Assembly: GCA_951800685.1 (NCBI GenBank)
Contig: CATOJY010000020.1
Span: 1 to 60,721, forward strand
DNA from: an uncultured Lachnospiraceae bacterium
GTDB lineage: Bacteria; Bacillota; Clostridia; Lachnospirales; Lachnospiraceae
DNA: 60,721 bases
Direction of reading: 5' to 3'
This document shows positions 43,537 to 53,770 of the stretch, piece after piece. The notes under the pieces are model-generated. The model was not told the origin of the DNA. It made no database searches and saw nothing but the letters and a program-made list of their open reading frames with translations. A program made the position numbers and the translations under genes. Within the stretch, counting starts at the first letter, position 1. The number at the start of each line of letters is the position of its first letter.

Positions 43537-44190
43537 ATGTATCATTACATTTTATTTGATCTTGATGGAACATTGACGGACCCCAAATTAGGGATCACCA
43601 GGTGTGTGCAGTATGCGCTTCGTAAATTTGGCATAGAGGAACCAGACCAGAATAAGCTGGAACCCTTTATTGGGCCACCGCTGTTGGACAGCTTTCAGGA
43701 ATTCTACGGATTTGATGAAGAGAAGGGATGGCAGGCGGTTGCTTATTATAGAGAACGGTTTAGTACAAAGGGACTGTTTGAAAATGAGGTATATCCTGGA
43801 ATTGCACCGATGCTTGCAAAGCTGCAGGAAGCCGGGTGTCATCTGGCGGTGGCGTCCAGCAAGCCTGAGGTGTTTGTAAAGGAGATCCTGGAGCATTTCA
43901 AATTGCTGTCTTATTTTGAAGTGGTGGTGGGAAGTGAGCTGGATGGAAACCGTGTCCGGAAAGAAGATGTGGTGGAGGAAGCGTTGCGGCAGATGCAAAG
44001 GCTTCCCCAGCATGTTGAGGATGTCGTCATGGTGGGTGACAGGAAGTTTGATATCCAGGGAGCAAAGAGATTTGGAATTGCTTCTATAGGTGTGAGCTAT
44101 GGATACGGGGCACAAGGAGAACTGGAAGGCGCTGGGGCGGATAAGATTGTAGGAAATGTGGAAGAACTGGAGAAAGTGCTCTTACAGTGA
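43537..44190 (+). CDS. HAD hydrolase, phosphoglycolate phosphatase-like
   Basis: 217 aa, HAD subfamily I with a small helical cap. Motif I FDLDGTLTDPK, motif II ASSKPEV, motif III/IV GDRKFDIQGAK. It resembles Gph/PpaX enzymes acting on phosphoglycolate or pyrophosphate. Coupled to the MazG-like gene; together they could clear damaged nucleotides to nucleosides, which is inference. AAAGGAG lies before the ATG. Confidence 0.85.
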   Translation: MYHYILFDLDGTLTDPKLGITRCVQYALRKFGIEEPDQNKLEPFIGPPLLDSFQEFYGFDEEKGWQAVAYYRERFSTKGLFENEVYPGIAPMLAKLQEAGCHLAVASSKPEVFVKEILEHFKLLSYFEVVVGSELDGNRVRKEDVVEEALRQMQRLPQHVEDVVMVGDRKFDIQGAKRFGIASIGVSYGYGAQGELEGAGADKIVGNVEELEKVLLQ

Positions 44191-44255
44191 TGCATGCTGG
44201 AGGAGATATTTGAAGTATTTAACGGTTTCAGTGTAGAGTTGTCAAGTCTTTCGTT

Positions 44256-44284
44256 TTGACTTTTCATGGAAACCAAAGTATAAT
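44256..44284 (+). promoter_or_regulatory. Promoter of the chemotaxis receptor gene
   Basis: TTGACT, an exact 17-base spacer and TATAAT. GTCAA...TTGAC arms (44241-44260) overlap the -35 and may bind a regulator. The consensus is sigma-A, not sigma-D. Confidence 0.75.
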
Positions 44285-44324
44285 TGATAACGGATTTATT
44301 ATTACATACTGGAGGAAATTTACG

Positions 44325-46301
44325 ATGAAAATCAAGGCAAAACTGATCACCTGTTTTTCTGCGATCTGCATCGGATGTATGTTGATCGCAATGCTATGTG
44401 TTTTGACAAGAACACGTAAACAGTTCGATGAAATGAATGATCTTGAAGCAAAAATCACAGCTGAGTATTATGCTTCTTCGATTCAGACATGGCTCGAACA
44501 GAAAACATCTATTGTTGATTCGGCGGTTGTATATATGGAATCTCTGGATGTGGTCGACGAAGCGGCGGTAGTCGACTATCTGGAAGCGCTGATGAAGTCA
44601 AATGAGGGTACCACTGATGTTTTTGCTGCATTTACGGACGGTACCTTTCTGGATGGCAGCAGGCTTGATTTGGGGGCAGGCTGGGACTATACCAGTTATC
44701 CGTGGTATACGGAAGCGCTGGCGGCAGATGCCAAAGTTTACTGTGAACCATACAATGATGGAGGTATGGTAATGCCTGTTTCCAGGCAGTTTACCTGTAA
44801 GAACGGTTCTACTGGTGTGATCGGCATGAGTCTGCAGCTGCAGACGATGTTTGATACAATCAATGCGATCACAGATATGCCAGAGGGCAGCTATGTATTT
44901 ATGATGGATAATAGTGGGAATATTCTGATGCATCAGAATATGGAATTTATGCCAACCAGCAGTAAAATTTCTTCGATACGAGATATCCTGGATGGCGCAT
45001 ATACTGCTTCCATGGAAGATGCAACGATTCCGGTGGAAGATTATGATGGTGTGAAGCGGTATTTGACCGCAGCCCCCAGCAGCGTTGGAAGTATAGTTAT
45101 TGCCACACCGGTTTCTGTTTATCATGAGGCAACGAACCAACTGGTGGTCATTTTTATTGTGACAATGCTGATAGCCGCCGTGGTGGCAGCTGTTGTTGTG
45201 GCGTTGTTTAGCAGTAGTATTACAAAGCCGATTATCGCAATGCAGCATGAAATTGTGGAGTTGCGTGAGTTGAAACTGCAGTTGAAAGAGGACGGCTCTG
45301 GTGGATGTACTCGACAGGATGAAATGGGAGTTATGGATCAGGCAATCCAGGAGCTGCGAGGACGACTAAACCAGATTGTACAGCAGATGATCCAAGCCTC
45401 TGACACTTTGAAGGAACAGTTCAACACTGTATGCGTTTCGGTAGATAATTCAGTTACCGATAACCACTCTGTAAAGGATACTCTTGGCCAGATTGTGATT
45501 GCGATTGATGATGTGGCGCAGCAGACACAGCAGGCGAATGAGAGTTTTGCGGGATTCGCGGATGAACTTTCTAATGTTGCAGGGCGTATGGAACGGATGA
45601 ACGAGGTTGCAGCAGCTGCGGTCAGCCAGTGTTATGATGGTATGGAGACGGTGGAACTGCTTTCCAGAAAGATTGATCAGAGCCGTGAATTGCAAAATGC
45701 TACCTATATGATGGCAAGCAGTCTTTCCCAGAAATCCCTTTCGATTGATGGGATCAGTAAGACAATCAGTGAAATTGCAAGTCAGACATCCCTTCTTGCT
45801 TTAAATGCATCAATTGAGGCGGCCAGAGCAGGAGAGATGGGGAAAGGTTTTGCAGTGGTAGCAGGAGAGATTGGTGGCCTTGCCGCGCAGACGGCGTCTG
45901 CAACCGGGAATATCAATGAGATTATTTCTGAGATTCAAAGCGAGATTAAGAATGTAAGCCTCCAGCTGGGGAAGATTCAGGATACGACAACGGATTGTAT
46001 GAGTACGATGTCTGATACGCAAGGAGTATTCCAGAGAATCAGTGATAATATTTCCGGCATGGGCAGTGATATCAATGAGCTTGAGAATGCTGTGGAGAAT
46101 CTGAATCATAATAAAGATAGTATTGTAGATAAGTTTTCCAATATTTCAAGCGAGACACAGGAATTGACGGCAGCAAGCCAGGAGGTCAATGACCGTGTAG
46201 AGAACCAGAGCACAGAAATGGATCGAATCAATGTATCTATGAGTGAGCTGAATGAGGTGGTAAAGCGCTTAAATGGTATTATAGAGGAATTCCATGTATA
46301 G
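44325..46301 (+). CDS. Methyl-accepting chemotaxis protein with Cache domain
   Basis: 658 aa from the ATG at 44325. One N-terminal helix (about 9-31), an extracellular dCache-like sensor (about 40-270), a second helix (about 277-300), a HAMP-like linker and a long cytoplasmic coiled coil. The signalling hairpin tip is [20 protein letters not shown] followed by [19 protein letters not shown] lies before this ATG; the upstream ATG at 44256 lies inside the promoter. It detects small ligands and signals to CheA; the ligand is unknown. Its stop overlaps the CPBP gene by 8 bases, so they are cotranscribed. Confidence 0.92.
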   Translation: MKIKAKLITCFSAICIGCMLIAMLCVLTRTRKQFDEMNDLEAKITAEYYASSIQTWLEQKTSIVDSAVVYMESLDVVDEAAVVDYLEALMKSNEGTTDVFAAFTDGTFLDGSRLDLGAGWDYTSYPWYTEALAADAKVYCEPYNDGGMVMPVSRQFTCKNGSTGVIGMSLQLQTMFDTINAITDMPEGSYVFMMDNSGNILMHQNMEFMPTSSKISSIRDILDGAYTASMEDATIPVEDYDGVKRYLTAAPSSVGSIVIATPVSVYHEATNQLVVIFIVTMLIAAVVAAVVVALFSSSITKPIIAMQHEIVELRELKLQLKEDGSGGCTRQDEMGVMDQAIQELRGRLNQIVQQMIQASDTLKEQFNTVCVSVDNSVTDNHSVKDTLGQIVIAIDDVAQQTQQANESFAGFADELSNVAGRMERMNEVAAAAVSQCYDGMETVELLSRKIDQSRELQNATYMMASSLSQKSLSIDGISKTISEIASQTSLLALNASIEAARAGEMGKGFAVVAGEIGGLAAQTASATGNINEIISEIQSEIKNVSLQLGKIQDTTTDCMSTMSDTQGVFQRISDNISGMGSDINELENAVENLNHNKDSIVDKFSNISSETQELTAASQEVNDRVENQSTEMDRINVSMSELNEVVKRLNGIIEEFHV

Positions 46302-47241
46302 AGTAGGGATTACACGGAATAGAGACAATGCGGAAAGTCCGATCAGGAGAATTGGTGGTGTGTTGCTTCCATTTTTGGTGTACTATGCAGGCTTTGCGGT
46401 TTGCTTTTTCTTTCTTTCCTATTTTCTGCAGAGAATAACAGGCTTGGTGGCGGCTGAAGAGGAGGAAGTGGCAAAGACTGCGACTGGAATAGTCAATGGA
46501 ATTAGTATGGTAGCTGGAGCAGCTCTCCTGCTTCCCATGCTGCGGGAGGAACTGCAATGGCATCAGGCATCTTACAGTTCTCAGAAGCACTGTGACGGCC
46601 AAGCGGCTGGCAACGGCTCCCGTAGTGGCAGGCTGTCAGGCAGTGGACAGGGGAGATTCTTCCTGCTGACGGTAATACTAGCGACCTCCTCCGCTGTTGG
46701 ACTCAATATTTTTCTGGCGTTGACTGGTTTGGTACAGAATGCAGCAGGCTATCAGGAGGTGGCACAGAGACAGTATGGAGTGACATTTGGAGTCGGACTG
46801 TTTCTCTACGTGGTGGTCTCACCGCTGGCGGAGGAAGTAGTCTTCCGGGGTGTGATTTATAACCGTCTTCGACGGATTTTCTATGGAGTGGGAAATGAAA
46901 TAAAGCTGTATGGAGAGCAGGGCAGACTGGTGCTGGCGATGGTTTTGTCAGGACTGTTGTTCGGAATCTATCATGGAAACCTAGTGCAGGGAATCTATGG
47001 CGGCTGTATGGGGGTTCTCATTTCTTACATGTATGAGCGGACCCATTCTTTCTATGTTCCTTGTCTTTTCCATGCGGTCGCAAACTGTGTGGTATATCTG
47101 ATGGCACAGCATGCGGTAGTACAGGAAAAGCTTTTTACAGTGCCGTTTTGTATGGTTTTATTTGGGATAACGGTTTTCACAATTTTTTTGGTAGAAAAGC
47201 AGGTTGAAACAGCGGCTGCGGCAGCTGACAGACATGGTTAA
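46294..47241 (+). CDS. CPBP family intramembrane metalloprotease
   Basis: 315 aa with about eight membrane helices. Conserved catalytic motifs are AEEVVFRG (EExxxR), [10 protein letters not shown] (FxxxH) and a late FHAVANCV (HxxxN). This is the CPBP/Abi family, homologous to Rce1, which acts on prenylated or bacteriocin-related substrates. It overlaps the chemotaxis receptor by 8 bases, with AGAGGA before its ATG. No bacteriocin gene is nearby, so its substrate is unknown. Confidence 0.88.
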   Translation: MYRVGITRNRDNAESPIRRIGGVLLPFLVYYAGFAVCFFFLSYFLQRITGLVAAEEEEVAKTATGIVNGISMVAGAALLLPMLREELQWHQASYSSQKHCDGQAAGNGSRSGRLSGSGQGRFFLLTVILATSSAVGLNIFLALTGLVQNAAGYQEVAQRQYGVTFGVGLFLYVVVSPLAEEVVFRGVIYNRLRRIFYGVGNEIKLYGEQGRLVLAMVLSGLLFGIYHGNLVQGIYGGCMGVLISYMYERTHSFYVPCLFHAVANCVVYLMAQHAVVQEKLFTVPFCMVLFGITVFTIFLVEKQVETAAAAADRHG

Positions 47242-47277
47242 TTTCAAGGCCAATGCTTTGTCTATGAAAAATCTGGG

Positions 47278-47306
47278 TTTACAATCAGCTAAAAGTGTTG
47301 TATAGT
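47278..47306 (+). promoter_or_regulatory. Promoter of the gltB leader
   Basis: TTTACA, a 17-base spacer and TATAGT. Transcription would start near 47313, only a few bases before a strong terminator stem. Confidence 0.6.
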
Positions 47307-47316
47307 ATATTCGCAG

Positions 47317-47356
47317 GTCGCAAAGGAGCGTAATGTGTTTCCTTTGCGGCTTTTTT
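47317..47356 (+). terminator. Intrinsic terminator or attenuator in the gltB leader
   Basis: GTCGCAAAGGA (47317-47327) pairs with TCCTTTGCGGC (47340-47350), 11 bp with one G-U, followed by six T. It could end the CPBP transcript or, given the promoter just upstream, attenuate gltB. AAAGGAG in the 5' arm and loop resembles a ribosome site. Confidence 0.85.
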
Positions 47357-47494
47357 GTGTGCAGATTTCAGATGCGGCAGACTAAAACTGTCGCTTGTGA
47401 ACGGGGTAACAAGGGTGTTGACATGGGTGTACAGAGCGTAGATCACAAAGCATCCGGGAAGAAAGACAAAGAGGGAGAATGGAGTTATGTTTGA
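47333..47494 (+). CDS. Possible 53-codon leader ORF of gltBD
   Basis: ATG at 47333 lies 4 bases after AAAGGAG (47322-47328), which sits in the terminator's 5' arm. The frame is open for 53 codons, begins MCFLCGFFVCRF and ends at TGA overlapping the gltB start by 8 bases. Four Cys occur in the whole peptide. It may be a regulatory leader or chance; no homology is claimed. Confidence 0.25.
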   Translation: MCFLCGFFVCRFQMRQTKTVACERGNKGVDMGVQSVDHKASGKKDKEGEWSYV

Positions 47495-50400
47495 TGCAAA
47501 AATGGCAGTTCCTGAGGCACCACTTCACCGTATGGAGTTCGAACACGATAATTGTGGAATTGGCGCCTGTGTAAATATTAAGGGGGTAAAGAGTCGTGAG
47601 ACGGTGGAGAATGCCCTCAAGATCGTGGAGAATTTGGAGCATAGGGCAGGTAAAGATGCGGAGGGTAAGACAGGTGACGGTGTTGGGATCTTGACACAAA
47701 TGCCTCACAAATTCATGGTGAAGGTGACAAGGCAGTTAGGGATTGAGATCGGCAAGGAGAGGGAATACGGTGTGGGTATGATCTTCTTCCCACAGGATGA
47801 ACTGCAGAGAAACCAGTCCAAGAAGATGTTTGAGATTATTGCCGGGAAAGAGGGTCTGCAATTCTTAGGCTGGCGTGAAGTGCCTACCATGCCTGCGGTA
47901 CTTGGCCATAAGGCAGTGGAATGTATGCCGTGCATTCTGCAGGCTTTTATCAGGAAGCCGGCTGGGGTGGCAAAGGGTTTGGACTTTGACCGGAAATTAT
48001 ATATCTTACGGAGAACGTTTGAGCAATCCACGGATATGACTTATGTGGTCAGTCTCTCCAGCAGAACCATTGTATATAAAGGAATGTTTCTGGTGGGACA
48101 GCTAAGAACCTTTTTTGTAGATTTGCAGGATAAAGACTATGAGTCAGCGATTGCGGTCGTACATTCCCGTTTCTCCACAAATACCAACCCAAGCTGGGAA
48201 CGTGCTCATCCGAACCGCTTTATTGTACACAATGGTGAAATTAATACAATCCGTGGTAACGTCGATAAGATGCAGGCACGGGAGGAGAATATGGAATCTA
48301 AACATCTGCAGGGACAGATGCACAAGGTTCTGCCAGCGATCAGCGCTTCCGGTTCTGACTCGGCGATGTTGGATAATACGCTGGAATTTTTGGTGATGAG
48401 TGGTATGTCACTACCTCTTGCGGTGATGATTGCGATTCCGGAACCTTGGGAGAATGACCAGACAATGTCCCAGAAGAAAAAGGATTTCTATCAATATTAT
48501 GCGACGATGATGGAGCCATGGGATGGTCCTGCTTCCATACTTTTTTCTGACGGGGATATTATGGGTGCGGTTCTTGACCGAAATGGTCTACGGCCTTCCC
48601 GCTATATGATCACAGAGGATGATACTTTGATTTTATCTTCTGAGGTGGGTGTATTGGATATCGATCCTTCCAGGATTGTGGAGAAAGAAAGACTACGTCC
48701 TGGTAAGATGTTGCTGGTAGATACAATACAGGGCAGAGTAATTGGTGATGACGAATTGAAGGAAAAATACGCGTCTGCACGGCCTTATGGTGAGTGGCTG
48801 GACAGTAAGCTGGTGGCCTTGAAAGATTTAAAAATTCCTAACCAGCGTGTGCCGCAGTTTGACGAGGAAGAGCGGCAGCGGATGCAGAAAGCATTCGGAT
48901 ACACATATGAAGAATTGAGGACTAGTATTCTGCCGATGGCTAAGAACGGAGAGGAAGCTGTGGCGGCAATGGGGGTTGACACACCGATCCCGGTATTGTC
49001 TAAGGCACATCATCCACTGTTCCATTATTTTAAACAGCTTTTTGCGCAGGTGACGAATCCGCCCATTGATGCGATCCGAGAGGAAGTGGTTACTTCTACG
49101 ACCGTATATCTGGGCAGGGACGGTAATCTGCTGGAGGAGATGCCGGAGAACTGCAATATGCTCAAGGTACAGAATCCAATCCTGACGAATACAGATCTGC
49201 TGAAAATCAAAAATATGAAATCCAGAGGCTTCAAAGTGGAGGTAGTACCAATCACCTACTATAAGAATACTAGTCTGGAAAAGGCAATTGACAGGTTGTT
49301 TGTGGAGGTAGATAGAGCATACCGTGACGGCGTCAATATTCTGATCCTGTCTGACCGCGGCGTAGATGAAAACCGGGTGGCAATTCCTTCTCTGCTTGCA
49401 GTCTCTGCACTGCAGCACCATCTGGTAAGTACGAAGAAAAGAACCAGCGTGGACATCATTCTGGAGTCCGCAGAGCCCCGCGAGGTACACCATTTTGCAA
49501 CGTTGCTCGGATTCGGTGCGTCTGCCGTCAATCCCTATCTAGCACAGGAAAGCATCAAGGAACTGATCGACAATCATATGCTGGATAAGGATTACTATGC
49601 TGCGGTCAACGATTACAATGATGCGATCCTGCATGGTATTGTGAAGATCGCATCGAAGATGGGAATTTCTACTATACAGTCTTACCAGGGTTCTAAGATC
49701 TTTGAGGCTATTGGGGTGGACCAGGAAGTGATCAATAAATATTTTACGAATACGGTATGTCGTGTGGGTGGCATTACTCTGAAAAATATTGAAGAAGAGG
49801 CAGATACACTTCACTCTATGGCTTTTGACCCTTTGGGTCTATCCACTGATCTGACATTGGATAATCCTGGACATCACCAGATGCGCAGTGGCACGTGTGT
49901 AGAGGAACATCTCTACAATCCAGAGACAATCCATTTACTGCAAGAGTCAACAAAACGGGGTGATTATGAAATTTTTAAGCAATATACAGCAGCAGTCAAT
50001 CGTGAAGAGAGTATCAGGAATCTGCGTGGTCTGCTGGAGTTTAATTATACAAGGCAATCTGTGCCAATTGCGGAAGTTGAGGCGGTTGACACGATTGTCA
50101 CAAGATTTAAAACAGGCGCTATGTCCTACGGATCTATTTCGAAGGAAGCCCATGAGACGATGGCGATTGCCATGAATCGTCTGTATGGCAAATCTAATTC
50201 TGGGGAAGGCGGAGAAGAGGAGGATAGATTGATCGTAGAAGCAGACGGATTCAACCGTTGCTCAGCGATCAAGCAGGTGGCATCTGGACGGTTTGGCGTG
50301 ACGAGCAAATATCTGAACAGCGCCCAGGAAATTCAGATCAAGATGGCGCAGGGAGCGAAACCTGGGGAAGGAGGGCATCTGCCAGGAGGCAAGGTATATC

Positions 50401-52040
50401 CATGGATCGCAAAAACAAGACATTCTACGCCTGGCGTGAGTCTGATTTCACCGCCGCCTCATCATGATATCTATTCCATTGAGGATTTGGCCCAGTTGAT
50501 CTACGACTTGAAGAATGCCAATACAAGGGCGCGTATCTCTGTGAAACTGGTGTCTGAGGCCGGGGTGGGAACTGTGGCGGCAGGGGTAGCCAAGGCAGGA
50601 GCACAGGTAATCCTAGTGTCCGGCTATGACGGCGGCACAGGAGCGGCACCCAGAAGTTCGATTCACAATGCAGGATTGCCTTGGGAGCTGGGATTGGCGG
50701 AGACACACCAGACTCTGATCCAGAATGGTCTGCGAAATAAAGTACGGATTGAGACGGACGGCAAATTGATGAGCGGCCGGGATGTAGCGATCGCAGCAAT
50801 TCTGGGAGCTGAGGAATTCGGTTTCGCGACGGCGCCGCTTGTGACAATGGGGTGTGTAATGATGCGGGTGTGTAATCTGGACACCTGCCCGGTAGGTATA
50901 GCGACACAGAATCCGAAGCTGCGCAGGCGGTTTGCCGGCAAACCGGAATATGTGGAGAATTTCATGCGGTTTATCGCCCAGGAACTGCGGGAATATATGG
51001 CAAAGCTGGGCGTGCGTACAGTGGATGAACTGGTGGGAAGAACGGAATTTCTGAAAGCAAAAGAGAATCTGACAGGTCGTCAGAAACAGGTCGATCTGAG
51101 TCTGATTCTTCGGAACCCCTATGAAGGAAGCAAGCAGAAGTATATTTTTGATCCGAAACAGGTGTATGATTTCGGGCTGGAGAAGACATTGGATGAGAGA
51201 GTACTGCTAAAGCAGCTTTCCAAAGCGCTGGAGCGAGGAGAGAAGAAAAGCCTTGTTGTGGATGTGAAAAATACGGACCGTACTTTCGGTACAATATTTG
51301 GTTCCGAGATTACCAGGCGGTTTGGGGATACGCTGGAGGAAGACAGCTATTATATCTTGTGCAATGGCTCCGGCGGACAGAGTTTCGGCGCCTTTATCCC
51401 GAAAGGATTGACGCTAGAGCTGGCAGGGGATTCCAATGATTATTTTGGGAAAGGTTTATCAGGTGGTAAGCTGATCGTATATCCGCCGAAAGGATCCAGA
51501 TTCCGGCAGGACGAGAATATTATTATCGGCAATGTGGCGTTGTATGGGGCAACTTCTGGCAAGGTTTTTGTCAATGGAGTGGCAGGAGAACGTTTCTGTG
51601 TGCGCAATTCCGGTGCCCTTGCGGTAGTAGAAGGTGTAGGTGACCATGGGTGTGAATATATGACCGGAGGACGGGTCGTGGTGATCGGTGCGGTAGGCAA
51701 GAACTTTGCGGCCGGTATGAGCGGCGGAATTGCTTATGTGCTGGATGAGAGGAATGACCTGTACACGAAGACAAATAAAGAGATGGTTTCTTCCTATGAA
51801 ATCACATCCAAATATGATGTATTGGAATTGAAAGAAATGATTAAGGAACATGTAGTCTGTACGAATTCCGTTAAAGGGAAAGAGATTCTGGATCATTTCG
51901 GGGAGTATCTGCCGAAGTTTAAGAAGATCATCCCTCATGATTATGAAAGGATGCTGAAACTGATCGTGCAGATGGAGGAAAAGGGATTAAGCGCGGAGCA
52001 GGCGCAGATCGAGGCGTTTTATGCAGATAAAAGGAAATAG
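47487..52040 (+). CDS. gltB: Glutamate synthase, large subunit
   Basis: 1517 aa. Moves the glutamine amide to 2-oxoglutarate. The N-terminal class II amidotransferase domain begins near Cys23 (HDNCGIGA), so a propeptide of 22 residues is removed. The central and FMN-binding synthase domains follow, with the 3Fe-4S motif GCVMMRVCNLDTCPVG, and the C-terminal beta-helix domain ends the chain (GMSGGIAYV). Together with GltD it forms the NADPH-dependent enzyme of ammonia assimilation. GGGAGAA lies before the ATG. No frame breaks were seen over its full length. Confidence 0.97.
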   Translation: MFDAKMAVPEAPLHRMEFEHDNCGIGACVNIKGVKSRETVENALKIVENLEHRAGKDAEGKTGDGVGILTQMPHKFMVKVTRQLGIEIGKEREYGVGMIFFPQDELQRNQSKKMFEIIAGKEGLQFLGWREVPTMPAVLGHKAVECMPCILQAFIRKPAGVAKGLDFDRKLYILRRTFEQSTDMTYVVSLSSRTIVYKGMFLVGQLRTFFVDLQDKDYESAIAVVHSRFSTNTNPSWERAHPNRFIVHNGEINTIRGNVDKMQAREENMESKHLQGQMHKVLPAISASGSDSAMLDNTLEFLVMSGMSLPLAVMIAIPEPWENDQTMSQKKKDFYQYYATMMEPWDGPASILFSDGDIMGAVLDRNGLRPSRYMITEDDTLILSSEVGVLDIDPSRIVEKERLRPGKMLLVDTIQGRVIGDDELKEKYASARPYGEWLDSKLVALKDLKIPNQRVPQFDEEERQRMQKAFGYTYEELRTSILPMAKNGEEAVAAMGVDTPIPVLSKAHHPLFHYFKQLFAQVTNPPIDAIREEVVTSTTVYLGRDGNLLEEMPENCNMLKVQNPILTNTDLLKIKNMKSRGFKVEVVPITYYKNTSLEKAIDRLFVEVDRAYRDGVNILILSDRGVDENRVAIPSLLAVSALQHHLVSTKKRTSVDIILESAEPREVHHFATLLGFGASAVNPYLAQESIKELIDNHMLDKDYYAAVNDYNDAILHGIVKIASKMGISTIQSYQGSKIFEAIGVDQEVINKYFTNTVCRVGGITLKNIEEEADTLHSMAFDPLGLSTDLTLDNPGHHQMRSGTCVEEHLYNPETIHLLQESTKRGDYEIFKQYTAAVNREESIRNLRGLLEFNYTRQSVPIAEVEAVDTIVTRFKTGAMSYGSISKEAHETMAIAMNRLYGKSNSGEGGEEEDRLIVEADGFNRCSAIKQVASGRFGVTSKYLNSAQEIQIKMAQGAKPGEGGHLPGGKVYPWIAKTRHSTPGVSLISPPPHHDIYSIEDLAQLIYDLKNANTRARISVKLVSEAGVGTVAAGVAKAGAQVILVSGYDGGTGAAPRSSIHNAGLPWELGLAETHQTLIQNGLRNKVRIETDGKLMSGRDVAIAAILGAEEFGFATAPLVTMGCVMMRVCNLDTCPVGIATQNPKLRRRFAGKPEYVENFMRFIAQELREYMAKLGVRTVDELVGRTEFLKAKENLTGRQKQVDLSLILRNPYEGSKQKYIFDPKQVYDFGLEKTLDERVLLKQLSKALERGEKKSLVVDVKNTDRTFGTIFGSEITRRFGDTLEEDSYYILCNGSGGQSFGAFIPKGLTLELAGDSNDYFGKGLSGGKLIVYPPKGSRFRQDENIIIGNVALYGATSGKVFVNGVAGERFCVRNSGALAVVEGVGDHGCEYMTGGRVVVIGAVGKNFAAGMSGGIAYVLDERNDLYTKTNKEMVSSYEITSKYDVLELKEMIKEHVVCTNSVKGKEILDHFGEYLPKFKKIIPHDYERMLKLIVQMEEKGLSAEQAQIEAFYADKRK

Positions 52041-52120
52041 TATAGCTCTGATAGTATGTTTTGTGAGAGTCGGATGTTATGTTCGGAAGGGTGACAGGCC
52101 GGGCAGGATGGGAGAATGAT

Positions 52121-53614
52121 ATGGGTAAACCAACTGGATTTATGGAGTATGAGCGCAGGATTTCACGGGATGTGGAACCGAGGAGGCGTATTAAGGATTT
52201 CAAGGAATTTCATGCGCATTTGACGATGGAGGAGCAGCAGAGACAGGGAGCGCGGTGTATGGACTGCGGGGTGCCATTCTGTCAGTCTGGAATGACGTTG
52301 GGCGGAATGACTTCCGGGTGTCCGCTGCATAATCTGGTGCCAGAATGGAATGATCTGGTGTATGCGGGCAACTGGGAAGAGGCATATAAGCGGCTTCATA
52401 AGACGAATAATTTTCCTGAATTTACGTCCAGGGTATGTCCGGCGTTATGTGAGGCAGCGTGTACATGTGGGTTGTATGATGAACCGGTTTCCACGAAGGA
52501 GAATGAATATGCCATTATTGAAAATGCCTATGCGATGGGATATGCAGCGCCAAAACCGCCTAAAGTGAGAACAGGGAAGAAAGTGGCCGTGGTGGGGAGC
52601 GGACCCTCCGGCATGACCGTGGCAGACCAGTTGAATAAGAGAGGCCACAGGGTAACGGTATTCGAGCGGTCGGACAGGGTGGGCGGATTATTGATGTATG
52701 GTATTCCGAATATGAAGCTGGAGAAACATGTGATCGACAGGAAGGTGAAAATTATGGAGGCAGAGGGTGTAATCTTCGTGACGGGAGCAGATGTCGGAAA
52801 GACCATGAAGGCGGAGAAACTGCTGAAAGAATATGACAGAGTGGTGCTGTGCTGCGGATCTTCCCAGGCGAGAGATATTCAGGCACCCGGCAGGGATGCC
52901 AAAGGAATCTATTTTGCAGTGGACTTTCTGACCAGAAGCACAAAGAGTCTGCTTGACTCTGCATTGCAGGATGGGCAGTATGTGGACACGAAGGATAAGC
53001 ATGTGGTGGTGATCGGCGGCGGTGACACGGGAAACGATTGTGTAGGTACAGCGATTCGCCATGGGGCGAAATCTGTGACACAAATTGAGATGATGCCGAA
53101 AGCGCCAGAGCAGCGGGCCGGGGATAATCCCTGGCCGCAATGGCCGATGGTGTGTAAGACTGATTATGGGCAGGAGGAGGCGATCGCCGTATTTGGGCAT
53201 GATCCGAGAATCTATGAGTCTACGGTGAAGGAGTTTCTGAAAGATAAAAATGGAAATCTAAAGGCGGTCAAAATCGTGGCCTTAAAGTGGGAGAAGAATC
53301 CAGAGACAGGGGTTCGTAACAGGAAAGAAGTACCTGGTTCTGAGAAAATACTGGAAGCGCAGATCGTGTTGATTGCGGCGGGATTTTTGGGAAGTCAGAA
53401 GTATGTGACAGATGCCTTTAAGGTAGCTCTGGATAGCAGGACGAATGTGAAAACAGAGAAGGGCAGGTTTGCTACCAGTGCAGATAAAGTATTTGTGGCT
53501 GGCGACATGCACACGGGGCAGTCGCTGGTGGTGAAGGCTATCTGGCAAGGAAGAGAATGCGCAAGAGAGGTGGATGAGAGCCTGATGGGATATAGCAATA
53601 TGTATATTTCATAA
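52121..53614 (+). CDS. gltD: Glutamate synthase, small subunit
   Basis: 497 aa. The N-terminal Cys-rich region (CMDCGVPFC and a later CPALCEAAC) holds 4Fe-4S clusters, followed by FAD- and NADPH-binding folds (VAVVGSGPSGMTVADQL, VVIGGGDTGNDC). It passes electrons from NADPH to GltB. The ATG at 52121 lies after GGGAGAAT; the ATG at 52079 would add 14 residues of no known homology. Separated from gltB by 80 bases. Convergent with the LacI gene; I see no terminator in the 156-base gap. Confidence 0.96.
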   Translation: MGKPTGFMEYERRISRDVEPRRRIKDFKEFHAHLTMEEQQRQGARCMDCGVPFCQSGMTLGGMTSGCPLHNLVPEWNDLVYAGNWEEAYKRLHKTNNFPEFTSRVCPALCEAACTCGLYDEPVSTKENEYAIIENAYAMGYAAPKPPKVRTGKKVAVVGSGPSGMTVADQLNKRGHRVTVFERSDRVGGLLMYGIPNMKLEKHVIDRKVKIMEAEGVIFVTGADVGKTMKAEKLLKEYDRVVLCCGSSQARDIQAPGRDAKGIYFAVDFLTRSTKSLLDSALQDGQYVDTKDKHVVVIGGGDTGNDCVGTAIRHGAKSVTQIEMMPKAPEQRAGDNPWPQWPMVCKTDYGQEEAIAVFGHDPRIYESTVKEFLKDKNGNLKAVKIVALKWEKNPETGVRNRKEVPGSEKILEAQIVLIAAGFLGSQKYVTDAFKVALDSRTNVKTEKGRFATSADKVFVAGDMHTGQSLVVKAIWQGRECAREVDESLMGYSNMYIS

Positions 53615-53770
53615 AGAAGTTTTTATCTGACAGCGTGACCGCTTGTGAAACAATATGAAATATACGGTTATGAGAGAATACAAGGCCAGAAACTGAACTG
53701 TCCTATGGGGATTGGTCCGTGTAGATACCAGGTTCTCCGATGATGGAAAGCAGATGCTTTAATATTCCGG

